From Sphingomonas ginsenosidimutans (GTDB lineage: Bacteria > Pseudomonadota > Alphaproteobacteria > Sphingomonadales > Sphingomonadaceae), in assembly GCF_002374835.1 (NCBI RefSeq), contig NZ_NWVD01000004.1:1-64000 (forward strand): DNA of 64,000 bases, in the 5' to 3' direction. Positions 53,859 through 63,251 of the stretch are shown here, piece by piece; position 1 is the stretch's first letter, and the number at the start of each line of letters is the position of its first letter. Both the position numbers and the translations under genes were made by a program. The notes under the pieces were generated by a model. That model did not search any database. It worked only from the letters and a program-made list of their open reading frames with translations, and was not told the origin of the DNA.

Positions 53859-55280
53859 GTGGCCACCGCCCCCGTGCTCGACACCAAGGACTACGTCATC
53901 AAGGACATCGGCCTGGCCGATTTCGGCCGCGCCGAGATCGCGATCGCCGAAACGGAAATGCCCGGCCTGATGGCGCTGCGTGAGGAATTCGGCGCGTCGC
54001 AGCCGCTAAAGGGCGCGCGCATCACCGGATCGCTGCACATGACGATCCAGACCGCGGTGCTGATCGAGACGCTGGTTGCGCTGGGCGCCGACGTGCGCTG
54101 GGCCACCTGCAACATCTTTTCGACGCAGGATCACGCCGCCGCCGCCATCGCCGCCGCCGGCATCCCGGTGTTCGCGGTGAAGGGCGAGACGCTCGCCGAA
54201 TATTGGGATTATGTCGGCGACATCTTCAACTGGGGCGCGGACACCGACGGGACGACCGCGAACATCATCCTCGACGACGGGGGCGATGCCACTATGTTCG
54301 CGCTGTGGGGCGCAAAGCTGGAAGCGGGGGCGACCTTCGCCGAGCCGGAGAATGACGAGGAGGTCGAGTTCCAGCGGTCGGTCAAGGCGTTCGTCGCCAA
54401 ATATCCGGGCTATCTGACCCAGACGGTAAAGAACCTGAAGGGCGTATCGGAAGAGACCACCACCGGCGTCCATCGCTTGTACGAGATCGCGAAGAAGGGC
54501 GAGCTGCCGTTCCCGGCGATCAACGTCAACGACTCGGTCACCAAGTCGAAGTTCGACAACCTCTACGGCTGCAAGGAATCGCTGGTCGACGCGATCCGTC
54601 GCGCCACCGACGTGATGCTGGCCGGCAAGGTCGCATGCGTCGCGGGCTTCGGCGACGTCGGCAAGGGCTCGGCGCAGTCGCTGCGTAACGGCGGCGCGCG
54701 CGTGCTGGTGACCGAGATCGACCCGATCTGCGCGCTGCAGGCTGCGATGGAGGGCTTCGAGGTCGTGACGATGGACGAGGCGGTGAAGCGCGCCGACATC
54801 TTCGTCACCGCGACCGGCAACGCCGACGTCATCACCGCCGATCACATGAAGGCGATGAAGCCGATGTCGATCGTGTGCAACATCGGCCACTTCGACAGCG
54901 AGATCCAGATCGCGGCGCTTAGCAACTACGAATGGTCGGAAGTGAAGCCGGGTACCGATCTGGTGAAGTTCCCCGACGGCAAGCATATCATCATCCTGGC
55001 CAAGGGCCGGCTGGTGAACCTGGGCTGCGCGACGGGCCACCCGTCGTTCGTGATGTCGGCGTCGTTCACCAACCAGACGCTGGCGCAGATCGAGCTGTGG
55101 ACCAAGTCCGACAGCTACAAGAACGAAGTCTACGTCCTGCCCAAGCACCTGGACGAGAAGGTCGCGGCGCTGCACCTCGAAAAGCTGGGCGTCCAGCTCT
55201 CGAAGCTGACGCCGAAGCAGGCCGGCTATATCGGCGTGCCGGTCGAAGGGCCGTTTAAGCCGGATCACTATCGGTACTGA
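53859..55280 (+). CDS. ahcY: Adenosylhomocysteinase (S-adenosylhomocysteine hydrolase)
   Basis: A 473-residue NAD-dependent enzyme that converts S-adenosylhomocysteine to adenosine and homocysteine, closing the methylation cycle. Blocks: [40 protein letters not shown], the catalytic lysine region [16 protein letters not shown], the NAD site [16 protein letters not shown] and [11 protein letters not shown]. The family-typical C-terminus ends KPDHYRY. Start GTG at 53859 is supported by GGAG nine bases earlier; an in-frame ATG at 53802 would lie inside the structured leader. A strong terminator follows. Confidence 0.97.
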   Translation: MATAPVLDTKDYVIKDIGLADFGRAEIAIAETEMPGLMALREEFGASQPLKGARITGSLHMTIQTAVLIETLVALGADVRWATCNIFSTQDHAAAAIAAAGIPVFAVKGETLAEYWDYVGDIFNWGADTDGTTANIILDDGGDATMFALWGAKLEAGATFAEPENDEEVEFQRSVKAFVAKYPGYLTQTVKNLKGVSEETTTGVHRLYEIAKKGELPFPAINVNDSVTKSKFDNLYGCKESLVDAIRRATDVMLAGKVACVAGFGDVGKGSAQSLRNGGARVLVTEIDPICALQAAMEGFEVVTMDEAVKRADIFVTATGNADVITADHMKAMKPMSIVCNIGHFDSEIQIAALSNYEWSEVKPGTDLVKFPDGKHIIILAKGRLVNLGCATGHPSFVMSASFTNQTLAQIELWTKSDSYKNEVYVLPKHLDEKVAALHLEKLGVQLSKLTPKQAGYIGVPVEGPFKPDHYRY

Positions 55281-55334
55281 TGATGCGACGGGGCCGCGCG
55301 GACTGGCGCGGCTCCATCACATGGACGAGCCAAG

Positions 55335-55370
55335 AAAAAGGGCAGGGGCCAAATGGCCTCTGCCCTTTTT
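55335..55370. terminator. Strong bidirectional terminator after ahcY
   Basis: A 16-bp stem (one G-U pair) from 55335-55350 and 55355-55370 with an AAAT loop. It begins with A5 and ends with T5, so it works in either direction and serves ahcY and the convergent TonB-dependent receptor. Confidence 0.93.
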
Positions 55371-55410
55371 ACGTGCGGCAAGAGCGCCCCGGTCGGGGCG
55401 CTGCGCTGGG

Positions 55411-58400
55411 TCAGAAGTGGACGTTCGCCCCGACCAGGAACGAGCGGCCCACCAACCCTTGGTAATAAGTGTTGAGCGCCCCGGTCCCTGCCGTGGCCGG
55501 ATAGGGAATGCCGGCGTCGGTGACGTTGTCGACGTTGAAACGGAAATCCATGTTGTCGGTCGCCTTAACGATCACTGCCGAGTTCCAGATCGTGTAGCTT
55601 CCCACACCCCGTACATCGCGCGTGGTTGCCGTGTCGGTGGCGTCGAATACCGACGGGCCGACATACTGAACCTGATTGAACCAGCTGACCGGACCGCTAT
55701 CCAGCGTCAGGCTGGTGCTGAAACGATCGTTGGCATAGCCGATCTGGCCGTTCTGCGGGATCCACGGCGTGTCATTGCTGATCCGCTTCTGCTGGCGAAT
55801 CAGATGCTGGTAGTTAACCGTGAAGTTGGCCCCGAACGGCCCAATGTTCCGCCGATAGCTTCCCTCCACCTCAATCGCCTGGAATTGCAGGCCACCCTGA
55901 TTGATGTACGGTTCCTCGAGGCTGAGGACCTGCCCGTAATTAGCAGAGTTCGCGTCCGTTTCGCGGTTGACGAGGCCGCAATAGTAATTGTTCGGGAAGC
56001 TGCTGGAATCGTAGCAGCCGGTCAACACGTCGCGTGCGCTGGACGACACGATCGTATCGCGAAGGTCGATGTTGATATAGTCGGCGGAGAGCGCAAACCC
56101 CGGCAGCTGCCGCGGGGTCAGCACCCCGCCGACGGTCCACGAGTGCGCCGTCTCGTTTGTGAGGTTCCGATTGCCGATTACCGTGATCGGCACCGTGACG
56201 GAATTGATGATCGACGAGAAGTTCGCCGGCGTCACCTTGCTGCAGTTCGCCTGTCGGACGGCAGCGTTGGGGCCGCTGTTGATGTTCTGCTGATCGCATG
56301 GATCGAAGCCGCCATCGTAAGCCGGCTGGTTGGCGGCGAACAGCTCGGTCACCGCTGGCGCACGGATGGATTTCGTGTAGTTGCCACGAACCGCGAAACC
56401 GTCGATCGGCGCCCAGCGTCCGCCCGCGGTCCAAGTGAACGCGGTTCCGGCAACGGAGTTGTCGACGTAGCGCCCCGCCGCATTGACCTCCAGCTCGTGG
56501 ATCAACGGGATGCTCTGCTCCGGCCCGACAAGCGGGGCGCGCAGTTCGCCGAACACCTCGTTCGTGGTGTACGATCCCGCCAGCCCGAGGATGGGGATCG
56601 AGCGACCATAAGCTTGGGTGTAGAAAGCGTCGGGCGAGAAGCGCGAATATTCGCGCCGATTTTCATAACCGATCGAGAAGGCGAGATCGCCGCCCGGCAG
56701 CTTGAACAGCGATCCGCCCAGCAGCGCCAGAATGTCGCGCTGCGACGTGACCGACTGCGTCCGCGCATTGGTGGTCACGTAATCGCGCGCCGCCTGACTA
56801 GGCGCACCGTTGCCGAACAGGTTCAGCGGGGCGCAGGTGGACGAAATGGTGCCGTTGTACTGCGGGGTGTTGGGCGGCGACGCCGGATCGTTGGGGTCCG
56901 GATTGAACGGCAGGCAGACGATGTTGCCGCTCGCATCGAAGCCGGCGTTCAGCGCGCGGCGCAGGTTGGGTTCCACCAGCGAGGGCTGCGACGACCAGCT
57001 GTTGGTGCGACCGTAATTGGCCGACACTTCCCAGTTGAACTTGCGCTCACCGATCTGGAAGTCGCCGCGGAAACCGCCAACGAAACGGTACATGTCCTGA
57101 TCGAGCCTGGCGACGCCGGTGACCAGATCGGTATTGGCGCGGCCCAGATAAAAGACATCGTTGTTGGTTGCCGGCAAACCCGCTGCGACCAGGTTCTGAA
57201 CGATCAGCGCCTTCGCCTGCTGGGTAAGGAACGGATTGCTGAGAGGGATGATGAAGTTGCCGTTGATGTCGAACGCGCCGGGATCCGCCTGGCTGAAGAA
57301 GGCGGTGTTGTAGACGGGCTGGCCGGCGAGATTCGTCGCCTTGTTCTTCGAGTACCAAGCCTCGCCGAAAAACCGGATGCCGTCCGTCAGGTCGTAACGG
57401 GCAAGAGCGACCGCGTTGAAGCGATCGTCATTGACCCGCAGGTTCGTCAGATCAGCGAAGTTGAGGTTGTCACCACCCAGGAAGGTGGTCGGATCCGTCG
57501 TCGCGGTGCCGAGGTTGAACGGCGACAGGTTGCCGTTGCGATCGAACGCGACAACCTGTCCGGCGGAGTTACGGATCACCGAGGTGCCTGTCAGCCGGGC
57601 CGCGTCGCGGATGAACGCCACGCCGCCCGCGGTGCCCAAATAGGTCCGTTGGTTCTGGATCAGCACCTGATCGAAGTCCGAGGAGGTCAGCGGCGCGATG
57701 AAACCAAGCTGTTGCTCAATGATCGACCGGCGGTTGCCGATCAGGCCATCGTCGTGATTGTATTCGGCATTGACGGTGATGTTGCCACGACCGTCCCCAA
57801 AATTATGTCCGACCAGCGCCCGGATGCGTTGGTTGCCCAGGTCGCCGCGCTGGCTGATGCCTGCCTGACCGTCGACGTCGAACCCGCTGTAGTCCTGCCG
57901 CAGGATGATGTTGACCGTGCCCGCGATAGCATCGGAGCCGTATACAGGCGCACCGCCGATCGACACGGTTTCGATCCGCTGAATCAACTTGGTCGGGATG
58001 GTGTTGAGGTCGACCTGAGTGCCGGCGCCCGCTTGGGAGAAGATGGTCGCCGGGTTCGCGCCGACGAAGCGCCGCCCGTTCACCAGCGTCAGGGTGCGTT
58101 GCGAACCGAGGTTGTAGAGATTGACGAATGCCTGGCCTACGCCAAAGCCGCTGCCCTGACCGCCAACGGCCGATCCGTCCGGGATGCCGAAGCCCGGCAG
58201 TTCGCTCAGCGCGCGGGCGATGTCGGGATAGGCGCGGTTGTTCAGCGTCGCGGCGTCGACGGTCGCGGTCGGCTGTGCATTGTCGACTGCCGGACGCGGT
58301 ATGCGCGATCCGGTGACGACGATATCACCGCCCTGGGTTTCGTCCTGTGCGGATTGCTCGGCGCGCCGCGGATCCTGCGACGTCGCGGCGGCTTCCTGAG

Positions 58401-58479
58401 CTGCTGCCGGCATAGCGACCAGGACCGCACCTACGAGGAGGCTGGTGCCGAGCAGCCGACGGCGAAGTGATGCGCGCAT
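55411..58479 (-). CDS. TonB-dependent outer-membrane receptor
   Basis: A 1022-residue TonB-dependent receptor. The signal peptide (SLRRRLLGTSLLVGAVLVAMPAAAQ) is followed by a 35-residue acidic N-terminal stretch and the TonB-box-like GGDIVVTGSRIPRPAVDNAQP. The plug contains QRTLTLVNGRRFVG and GGAPVYGSDAIAGTVNIIL. The long barrel ends YYQGLVGRSFLVGANVHF, with the terminal Phe needed for outer-membrane assembly. It is of the same broad type as the receptor at 15614-18706. It stands alone, so its substrate has no local clue. A near-perfect inverted repeat upstream (58508-58530) may be an operator. Confidence 0.93.
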   Translation of the reverse strand: MRASLRRRLLGTSLLVGAVLVAMPAAAQEAAATSQDPRRAEQSAQDETQGGDIVVTGSRIPRPAVDNAQPTATVDAATLNNRAYPDIARALSELPGFGIPDGSAVGGQGSGFGVGQAFVNLYNLGSQRTLTLVNGRRFVGANPATIFSQAGAGTQVDLNTIPTKLIQRIETVSIGGAPVYGSDAIAGTVNIILRQDYSGFDVDGQAGISQRGDLGNQRIRALVGHNFGDGRGNITVNAEYNHDDGLIGNRRSIIEQQLGFIAPLTSSDFDQVLIQNQRTYLGTAGGVAFIRDAARLTGTSVIRNSAGQVVAFDRNGNLSPFNLGTATTDPTTFLGGDNLNFADLTNLRVNDDRFNAVALARYDLTDGIRFFGEAWYSKNKATNLAGQPVYNTAFFSQADPGAFDINGNFIIPLSNPFLTQQAKALIVQNLVAAGLPATNNDVFYLGRANTDLVTGVARLDQDMYRFVGGFRGDFQIGERKFNWEVSANYGRTNSWSSQPSLVEPNLRRALNAGFDASGNIVCLPFNPDPNDPASPPNTPQYNGTISSTCAPLNLFGNGAPSQAARDYVTTNARTQSVTSQRDILALLGGSLFKLPGGDLAFSIGYENRREYSRFSPDAFYTQAYGRSIPILGLAGSYTTNEVFGELRAPLVGPEQSIPLIHELEVNAAGRYVDNSVAGTAFTWTAGGRWAPIDGFAVRGNYTKSIRAPAVTELFAANQPAYDGGFDPCDQQNINSGPNAAVRQANCSKVTPANFSSIINSVTVPITVIGNRNLTNETAHSWTVGGVLTPRQLPGFALSADYINIDLRDTIVSSSARDVLTGCYDSSSFPNNYYCGLVNRETDANSANYGQVLSLEEPYINQGGLQFQAIEVEGSYRRNIGPFGANFTVNYQHLIRQQKRISNDTPWIPQNGQIGYANDRFSTSLTLDSGPVSWFNQVQYVGPSVFDATDTATTRDVRGVGSYTIWNSAVIVKATDNMDFRFNVDNVTDAGIPYPATAGTGALNTYYQGLVGRSFLVGANVHF

Positions 58480-58507
58480 CGCGGATTTCCCTTTTTTTCT
58501 GACCCAG

Positions 58508-58530
58508 GAACATTGACGTGATCAACGTTC
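58508..58530. promoter_or_regulatory. Imperfect palindrome upstream of TonB-dependent receptor
   Basis: GAACATTGA (58508-58516) and TCAACGTTC (58522-58530) are inverted repeats with one mismatch around a 5-base centre, 28 bases upstream of the receptor start. Candidate operator. Confidence 0.45.
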
Positions 58531-58679
58531 TTCCCGGCCATCTTCGAACGAGGCCGTCGTGAAGTCACCATGTCTCAGTCACAAACCGGCAACAAAACCG
58601 CCGGCGTGACAATCCGGCAACAGCCGGTGATTTGGCGTGTCCTTGCCGGGGCGACTGTCCGCTTATAGGACGGTTGACG

Positions 58680-58709
58680 ATGAATGTGTTGTCCCCCGCC
58701 CCCCGATGA
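58680..58709 (+). CDS. Possible nine-codon leader ORF coupled to divL
   Basis: ATG at 58680 with AGGACGG upstream reads MNVLSPAPR and stops at TGA 58707-58709. The stop overlaps the divL ATG (58706-58708), which has no ribosome site of its own. Translation of the leader could deliver ribosomes to divL. No peptide function is implied. Confidence 0.35.
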   Translation: MNVLSPAPR

Positions 58710-61042
58710 TCGTCCTCCACCCGACCACTGCCGTCCTTGCCGGCGCCGTCATCCTGGCGCTGATCGTCGGCGGGGTTGTGTTGCTGGTGGCCGGATGGCG
58801 GGCGCGGACGGAAGCGGGCGCGGCGGTGGCGGGGCGTGATGCGCTGGAGGCGTTGCTGGCGGCGGCGCCGATGCAGCCGGTGGTGGTGCGCCCCGACGGC
58901 GCGGTGGAAATGGCGCCGCGCGTCGCCGACTGGCTGGGGCTGTCGGCGACGCCCACCTATCTTCAGGAACTGGACGCGGCCGGCTGGGGTATCGAAAGCG
59001 CCGAGGCGCAGGCGCTGGTCCATGACCTGACGGCGTGTCAGCGGTCGGCGCGTGGCTTCGTGCGGACGGTCCATGCGCGCGGCGGCGGGCGCACGCTGAC
59101 TGCGCAGGGCGAGCGGCGCGGCGATGCGGTCATCATCTGGTTCTACGATTCGACGGCGACCGAGGGCGAGATGCGGCGCCTGCGCAGCGAGTTCAACGGG
59201 CTGTCCGATGCGTTCGAGGCGCTGACCGGGCTGGTCGAGGCCGCGCCGTTGCCGATGTGGTATCGCGACCACGATTTGCGGTTGGCGATGGTCAACAGCG
59301 CCTATGTCACCGCGGTGGAGGGCGGCGATGCCGCCGATGTCGTCGGCCGCGGCGTGGAACTGGTTGAGGGATCTGGGCAGGGCGGCCCGGCGGCCGGCGC
59401 GGCGGCGGCGCAGGGCGCCGGGCGGCCGCAAAGCCGCGTGCTGCCCGCGACGATCGGCGGCGCGCGCCGCTCGCTGATGATCCATGACGTGCCGCTGCCG
59501 GTCGGCGGCGTCGCGGGCTATGCGATCGATATCGAGGAGTTGGAGCAGGCGCATGCGCGTGAACGCCGGTTCGCGGATGCGCAGCGGGCGATGCTGGACC
59601 GGTTGTCGGCGGGGGTGGCACAGTTCGCGCGCGATCGCAGTCTGGTGTTCTGCAACCAGCCGTTCCGGCGGATGTTCGCGATGCGCCGCGAGTGGCTGGC
59701 CGATCGGCCCGAGTTCGACCGTGTGATGGAACGGATGCGTGAGGCCAATCGCGTGCCCGAGGTGCGCGACTTTCCGGGTTGGAAGGCCGAGCGGCGCGGC
59801 TGGTTCGTCCAGGCGGAGGGCGCGATCGAGGAAAATTGGCATCTGCCGGGCGGCACGCATCTGCGCGTCGTGGCGCAGCAATTGCCCGACGGCGGGCTGC
59901 TTCTGATCTTCGAGGATCGTACCGAACAGGTGCAGCTGGCGAGCGCGCGCGACACGTTGCTGCGCGTGCGCACCGCGACCTTCGACAATCTGTTCGCGGC
60001 GCTGGGCGTGTTTTCCGCCGACGGCAGATTGCAGTTGTGGAACAACAGGTTCCGCGCGCTGTGGGACGTCGAGGAGGAGTTCCTGAGTGCGCATCCGCGC
60101 GTCGACGCCATTGCGGAGAAGGTGGCGCCCAAGCTCGCCAACCCGCGCCGCGCGCGGCAGATCGCCGAGCTGGTGCGCGTCGCCACCGCCGAGCGGCAGC
60201 AGCGCGCGGGGCATATCTCCTTGTCGGACGGGCGGCATTTCGAGTTCGCCGCCGTGCCTTTGCCCGACGGCAACGCGCTGTTCACGATGCTGGACATCAC
60301 CGACAGCCGCGCGATGGAGCAGGCGCTGCGCGATCGCAACGACGCGCTGGAGGCGGCGGACCGGGTGAAGACGCAGTTCGTCGCCAATATGAGCTACGAA
60401 TTGCGCACCCCGCTGACGTCGATCAGCGGTTTTGCGGAGATGCTGCACGGTGGCTACGCCGGGGAGATGTCGTCCGACGCGATCGGTTACCTCGACGCGA
60501 TCCTGGATTCGGTCGAGCGGTTGGGGCTGTTGATCGACGATGTGCTGGATCTGACGTCGACGGGGACGGGGGCACGGCCGCTGGAGAAGGGCGATATCGA
60601 CGTCGGAGCGGTGGCGCGGGCTGCGGCGGACGCGGTGCGCAGCTCCGCCAAGCGCCATCACGTCGAGCTGGCGGTGGAGATTCAACGCTCTTCAGGGCGG
60701 CTTACAGGCGATGCTCGGCGTATCCGCGAGGTGGTGGAACACCTGCTGCGGCATGCATTGAGCGCGTCGCGGGCGCAGGGGCGCGTGCTGTTGCACGTGG
60801 ACGGGAACGCCAAAGCGGCGCGAATCGTGGTGTCCGACGACGGTGCGGGCATGTCCCCGGAGGTTGCCGCACGCGCGTTCGACCGTTTCGCGCAGGAAGG
60901 CGTCGCCGCCGGGGGCGAGCGCGCGCTCGGCCTGGGCCTGCCGCTGGCAAAACAATTCGTCGAGGCGCATGGCGGGACTATCCAGCTGGTCAGCGAGCCG
61001 GGCGAGGGATCGCTGGTGACCGTGGAGCTGCCGCGGCGATGA
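58706..61042 (+). CDS. divL: DivL-like cell-cycle pseudokinase with tyrosine H-box
   Basis: A 778-residue membrane-anchored sensor-kinase-like protein. One N-terminal membrane helix (about 8-30) is followed by several PAS-like domains up to about residue 530. The dimerisation domain reads QFVANMSYELRTPLTSISGF: the usual phosphorylated histidine is Tyr564. An ATPase domain follows, with HLLRHALSASRAQG (N-box lacks the usual Asn), SDDGAGMSPEVA and GERALGLGLPLAKQFVEAHGG. Caulobacter DivL, 769 residues, has the same tyrosine (Tyr550) and acts with CckA and DivK to control CtrA. The downstream order tsaE-amgK-murU-addB fits an alphaproteobacterial divL locus. Start ATG at 58706. Confidence 0.88.
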   Translation: MIVLHPTTAVLAGAVILALIVGGVVLLVAGWRARTEAGAAVAGRDALEALLAAAPMQPVVVRPDGAVEMAPRVADWLGLSATPTYLQELDAAGWGIESAEAQALVHDLTACQRSARGFVRTVHARGGGRTLTAQGERRGDAVIIWFYDSTATEGEMRRLRSEFNGLSDAFEALTGLVEAAPLPMWYRDHDLRLAMVNSAYVTAVEGGDAADVVGRGVELVEGSGQGGPAAGAAAAQGAGRPQSRVLPATIGGARRSLMIHDVPLPVGGVAGYAIDIEELEQAHARERRFADAQRAMLDRLSAGVAQFARDRSLVFCNQPFRRMFAMRREWLADRPEFDRVMERMREANRVPEVRDFPGWKAERRGWFVQAEGAIEENWHLPGGTHLRVVAQQLPDGGLLLIFEDRTEQVQLASARDTLLRVRTATFDNLFAALGVFSADGRLQLWNNRFRALWDVEEEFLSAHPRVDAIAEKVAPKLANPRRARQIAELVRVATAERQQRAGHISLSDGRHFEFAAVPLPDGNALFTMLDITDSRAMEQALRDRNDALEAADRVKTQFVANMSYELRTPLTSISGFAEMLHGGYAGEMSSDAIGYLDAILDSVERLGLLIDDVLDLTSTGTGARPLEKGDIDVGAVARAAADAVRSSAKRHHVELAVEIQRSSGRLTGDARRIREVVEHLLRHALSASRAQGRVLLHVDGNAKAARIVVSDDGAGMSPEVAARAFDRFAQEGVAAGGERALGLGLPLAKQFVEAHGGTIQLVSEPGEGSLVTVELPRR

Positions 61043-61497
61043 CCAGCGGTGAGCTGGCGCTGGCGGACGTCGCGGCGACCGAGGCGCTGGGCGCGCGGCT
61101 GGCGCCGCTGCTGCGCGCGGGCGACGTCGTGACGCTGTCGGGCGGGCTGGGCGCGGGCAAGACCAGCTTCGCGCGCGGCGTGCTGGCGGCGCTGGGTCTG
61201 GAGGAGGAGGCGCCGAGTCCGACGTTCGCGATCGTCCAGCCCTATGCCCCGCCCGAGGTGCGGCTGCCGGTGCTGCACATCGACCTGTACCGGCTGGACG
61301 ACCCGCGCGAGATGGACGAGCTGGGCATCGACGAGGCGCTGGCGGATTCCGCTTTGCTGGTCGAATGGCCCGAGCGTGCGGGCGCGGGCCACTGGCCGGA
61401 TGCGCTGGCACTGACCCTTCATGCGACGCCGGACGGCGCGCGTCGCTTGACTTGGACGGCGCCGGCGGCATGGGAAGCGCGATGGCCATCCCGATGA
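61039..61497 (+). CDS. tsaE: tRNA threonylcarbamoyladenosine ATPase TsaE
   Basis: A 152-residue P-loop ATPase needed for the t6A37 modification of tRNAs that read ANN codons. The Walker A is LSGGLGAGKTSFARGVLAAL; EAPSPTFAIVQPY, VLHIDLYRLDDPREMDELGID and LLVEWPERA are the family's other blocks. It overlaps divL by 4 bases (ATGA) and the amgK gene start by 16 bases. Confidence 0.95.
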   Translation: MTSGELALADVAATEALGARLAPLLRAGDVVTLSGGLGAGKTSFARGVLAALGLEEEAPSPTFAIVQPYAPPEVRLPVLHIDLYRLDDPREMDELGIDEALADSALLVEWPERAGAGHWPDALALTLHATPDGARRLTWTAPAAWEARWPSR

Positions 61498-62477
61498 CCC
61501 CGCCCGATGGCGCGGCGGACTTTCTGACCCTTCACGGCTGGACCGGCGCGCGGATCGACCCGCTGGCCGGCGATGCCTCGTTCCGGCGATACTTCCGCGT
61601 CCATGACGGCGCGCGGCGCGCGATCCTGATGGATGCGCCTCCGCCGCACGAAGACCCGCGCCCGTTCGTCACGATGGCGCGCTGGCTGGCGGAGCGATCG
61701 TTCGCGGCCCCGGCGATCCTGGCGCTGGACCTGGACCGCGGGCTGGTGCTGCTGGAGGATTTCGGCGACGACCGGCTGCGCGAGGCGGCGGATGCCGACG
61801 CCGTGGCCACCGTGCCGCTGTATGAGGCGGCGGTCGACCTGCTGGTGGCGCTGCGCGCGCATCCGGCGAGCGAGCTGCGCGCCTATGACCGCGCCGAATT
61901 GCAGCGCGAGGCGGGGCTGCTGACCGAATGGTATTGCCCTGCGGTGGGCGCGGCGGCCGATGTCGCGGGCTATCGCGCGGCATGGGATGCGGTGCTGGAC
62001 CGGGCGGAACCGCTGATCCCGGTCGCGGTGCTGCGTGACTATCACGCCGAGAACCTGATGCTGGTCGGGCCGGAGCGGCGCATGGGGCTGCTGGATTTCC
62101 AGGACGCGCTGGCCGGGCATCCGGCCTATGACCTGGTCAGCCTGTTGCAGGATGCGCGGCGCGACGTCGATCCCGCGCTGGAGGATCGGATGCTGGCGCG
62201 GTATCGCGCCGCGACCGGCGAGGGGGATTCGTTCATGGACGCGTATCACGTGCTGGGCGCGCAGCGGAACGCGAAGATCATCGGCATCTTCACGCGGTTG
62301 TGGAAGCGCGACGGCAAGCCGCGCTATCCGGCGCTGTGCCCGCGCGTGTGGGGTTACCTGGAGCGCGACCTGACGCATCCGGTGCTGGCGCCGGTCGCCC
62401 GCTGGTTCGACGACAATCTGCCGCCCGAATGGCGCGGCGACCCGATGGCAATCGCGACCGCACGGGGGCTGGCATGA
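61482..62477 (+). CDS. amgK: N-acetylmuramate/N-acetylglucosamine kinase AmgK
   Basis: A 331-residue sugar kinase of the aminoglycoside-phosphotransferase fold. Early block ARIDPLAGDASFRRYFRV; catalytic loop VAVLRDYHAENLMLV with the base Asp; metal-binding Asp in MGLLDFQDALAGHPAYDL. It phosphorylates MurNAc at C1 in the cell-wall recycling pathway that bypasses de novo UDP-MurNAc synthesis and is linked to intrinsic fosfomycin tolerance. The murU gene follows with a 4-base overlap, which makes the assignment strong. ATG at 61482 has GGAAG upstream; ATG at 61494 (overlapping the tsaE stop) is the alternative. Confidence 0.9.
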   Translation: MAIPMTPPDGAADFLTLHGWTGARIDPLAGDASFRRYFRVHDGARRAILMDAPPPHEDPRPFVTMARWLAERSFAAPAILALDLDRGLVLLEDFGDDRLREAADADAVATVPLYEAAVDLLVALRAHPASELRAYDRAELQREAGLLTEWYCPAVGAAADVAGYRAAWDAVLDRAEPLIPVAVLRDYHAENLMLVGPERRMGLLDFQDALAGHPAYDLVSLLQDARRDVDPALEDRMLARYRAATGEGDSFMDAYHVLGAQRNAKIIGIFTRLWKRDGKPRYPALCPRVWGYLERDLTHPVLAPVARWFDDNLPPEWRGDPMAIATARGLA

Positions 62478-63229
62478 GCCGGCCGCGCTACATCCGCCCC
62501 GATCCCGGCGCGCGCGTGCCGGCGACCGCGATGATCATGGCCGCGGGCATCGGCAAGAGGATGCGCCCGCTGACCGCGACGCGGCCCAAGCCGCTGATCG
62601 AGGTGGCGGGTCGCACGCTGCTGGACCATGTGTTCGACCGGCTGCGCGCCGCGGGCGTCGCGCGTGCGGTGGTCAACGTCCATTACCTTGCCGACGCGCT
62701 GGAGGCGCACCTGCGCCACCGCGTCAAGGATATCGAGGTGATCGTATCCGACGAACGCGCGGCGTTGATGGAGACTGGCGGCGGACTGGTGCAGGCGCGC
62801 GAGCTGCTGGGCGACGAGCCGTTCCTGGTCGTCAACAGCGACAATTTCTGGCTGGACGGCCCCACCGACGCGATCCGCCAACTGGCCGCGCGGTGGAACG
62901 ACGATGCGATGGACGCGCTGCTGCTGCTGGTCCCCTATGCCCGCGCGCACAATCACGGCGGGCAGGGCGATTTCCATCTGGATGCCGCCGGGCGGATCAC
63001 CGGGCGGCGCAAGCCGGGGCGGGTCGCGCCGTTCGTCTATACCGGGGTGCAGATCGTGTCGCCGCGGCTGATCCGCGACTGGCCCGAGGGACCGTTTTCC
63101 ACGAACCTGTTCTGGGATCGCGCGATCGCGGCGGGGCGCGCCTATGGCCTGGTGCATCAGGGTTTGTGGTCGGAGGTCAACGTGCCGGGCGCGATCGCGC
63201 GGACCGAGGCGATGCTGGCCGATGGCTGA
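62474..63229 (+). CDS. murU: N-acetylmuramate-1-phosphate uridylyltransferase MurU
   Basis: A 251-residue nucleotidyltransferase. The N-terminal signature is TAMIMAAGIGKRMRPLTATR then PKPLIEVAGRTLLDHVFDRL. The metal-binding Asp lies in FLVVNSDNFWLD. FVYTGVQIVSPRLI and GLWSEVNVPGAI follow. It makes UDP-MurNAc from MurNAc-1-phosphate and UTP, the step after AmgK. The start overlaps amgK by 4 bases. Confidence 0.93.
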   Translation: MSRPRYIRPDPGARVPATAMIMAAGIGKRMRPLTATRPKPLIEVAGRTLLDHVFDRLRAAGVARAVVNVHYLADALEAHLRHRVKDIEVIVSDERAALMETGGGLVQARELLGDEPFLVVNSDNFWLDGPTDAIRQLAARWNDDAMDALLLLVPYARAHNHGGQGDFHLDAAGRITGRRKPGRVAPFVYTGVQIVSPRLIRDWPEGPFSTNLFWDRAIAAGRAYGLVHQGLWSEVNVPGAIARTEAMLADG

Positions 63230-63251
63230 TGCGCGGGGCGGGCGGCGCTGA

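Noticed and set aside
55321..58470. A 1049-codon plus-strand open frame opposite the second TonB-dependent receptor
   Set aside because: The minus strand has a signal peptide, plug and C-terminal barrel signature; the plus frame has none and crosses the strong terminator.
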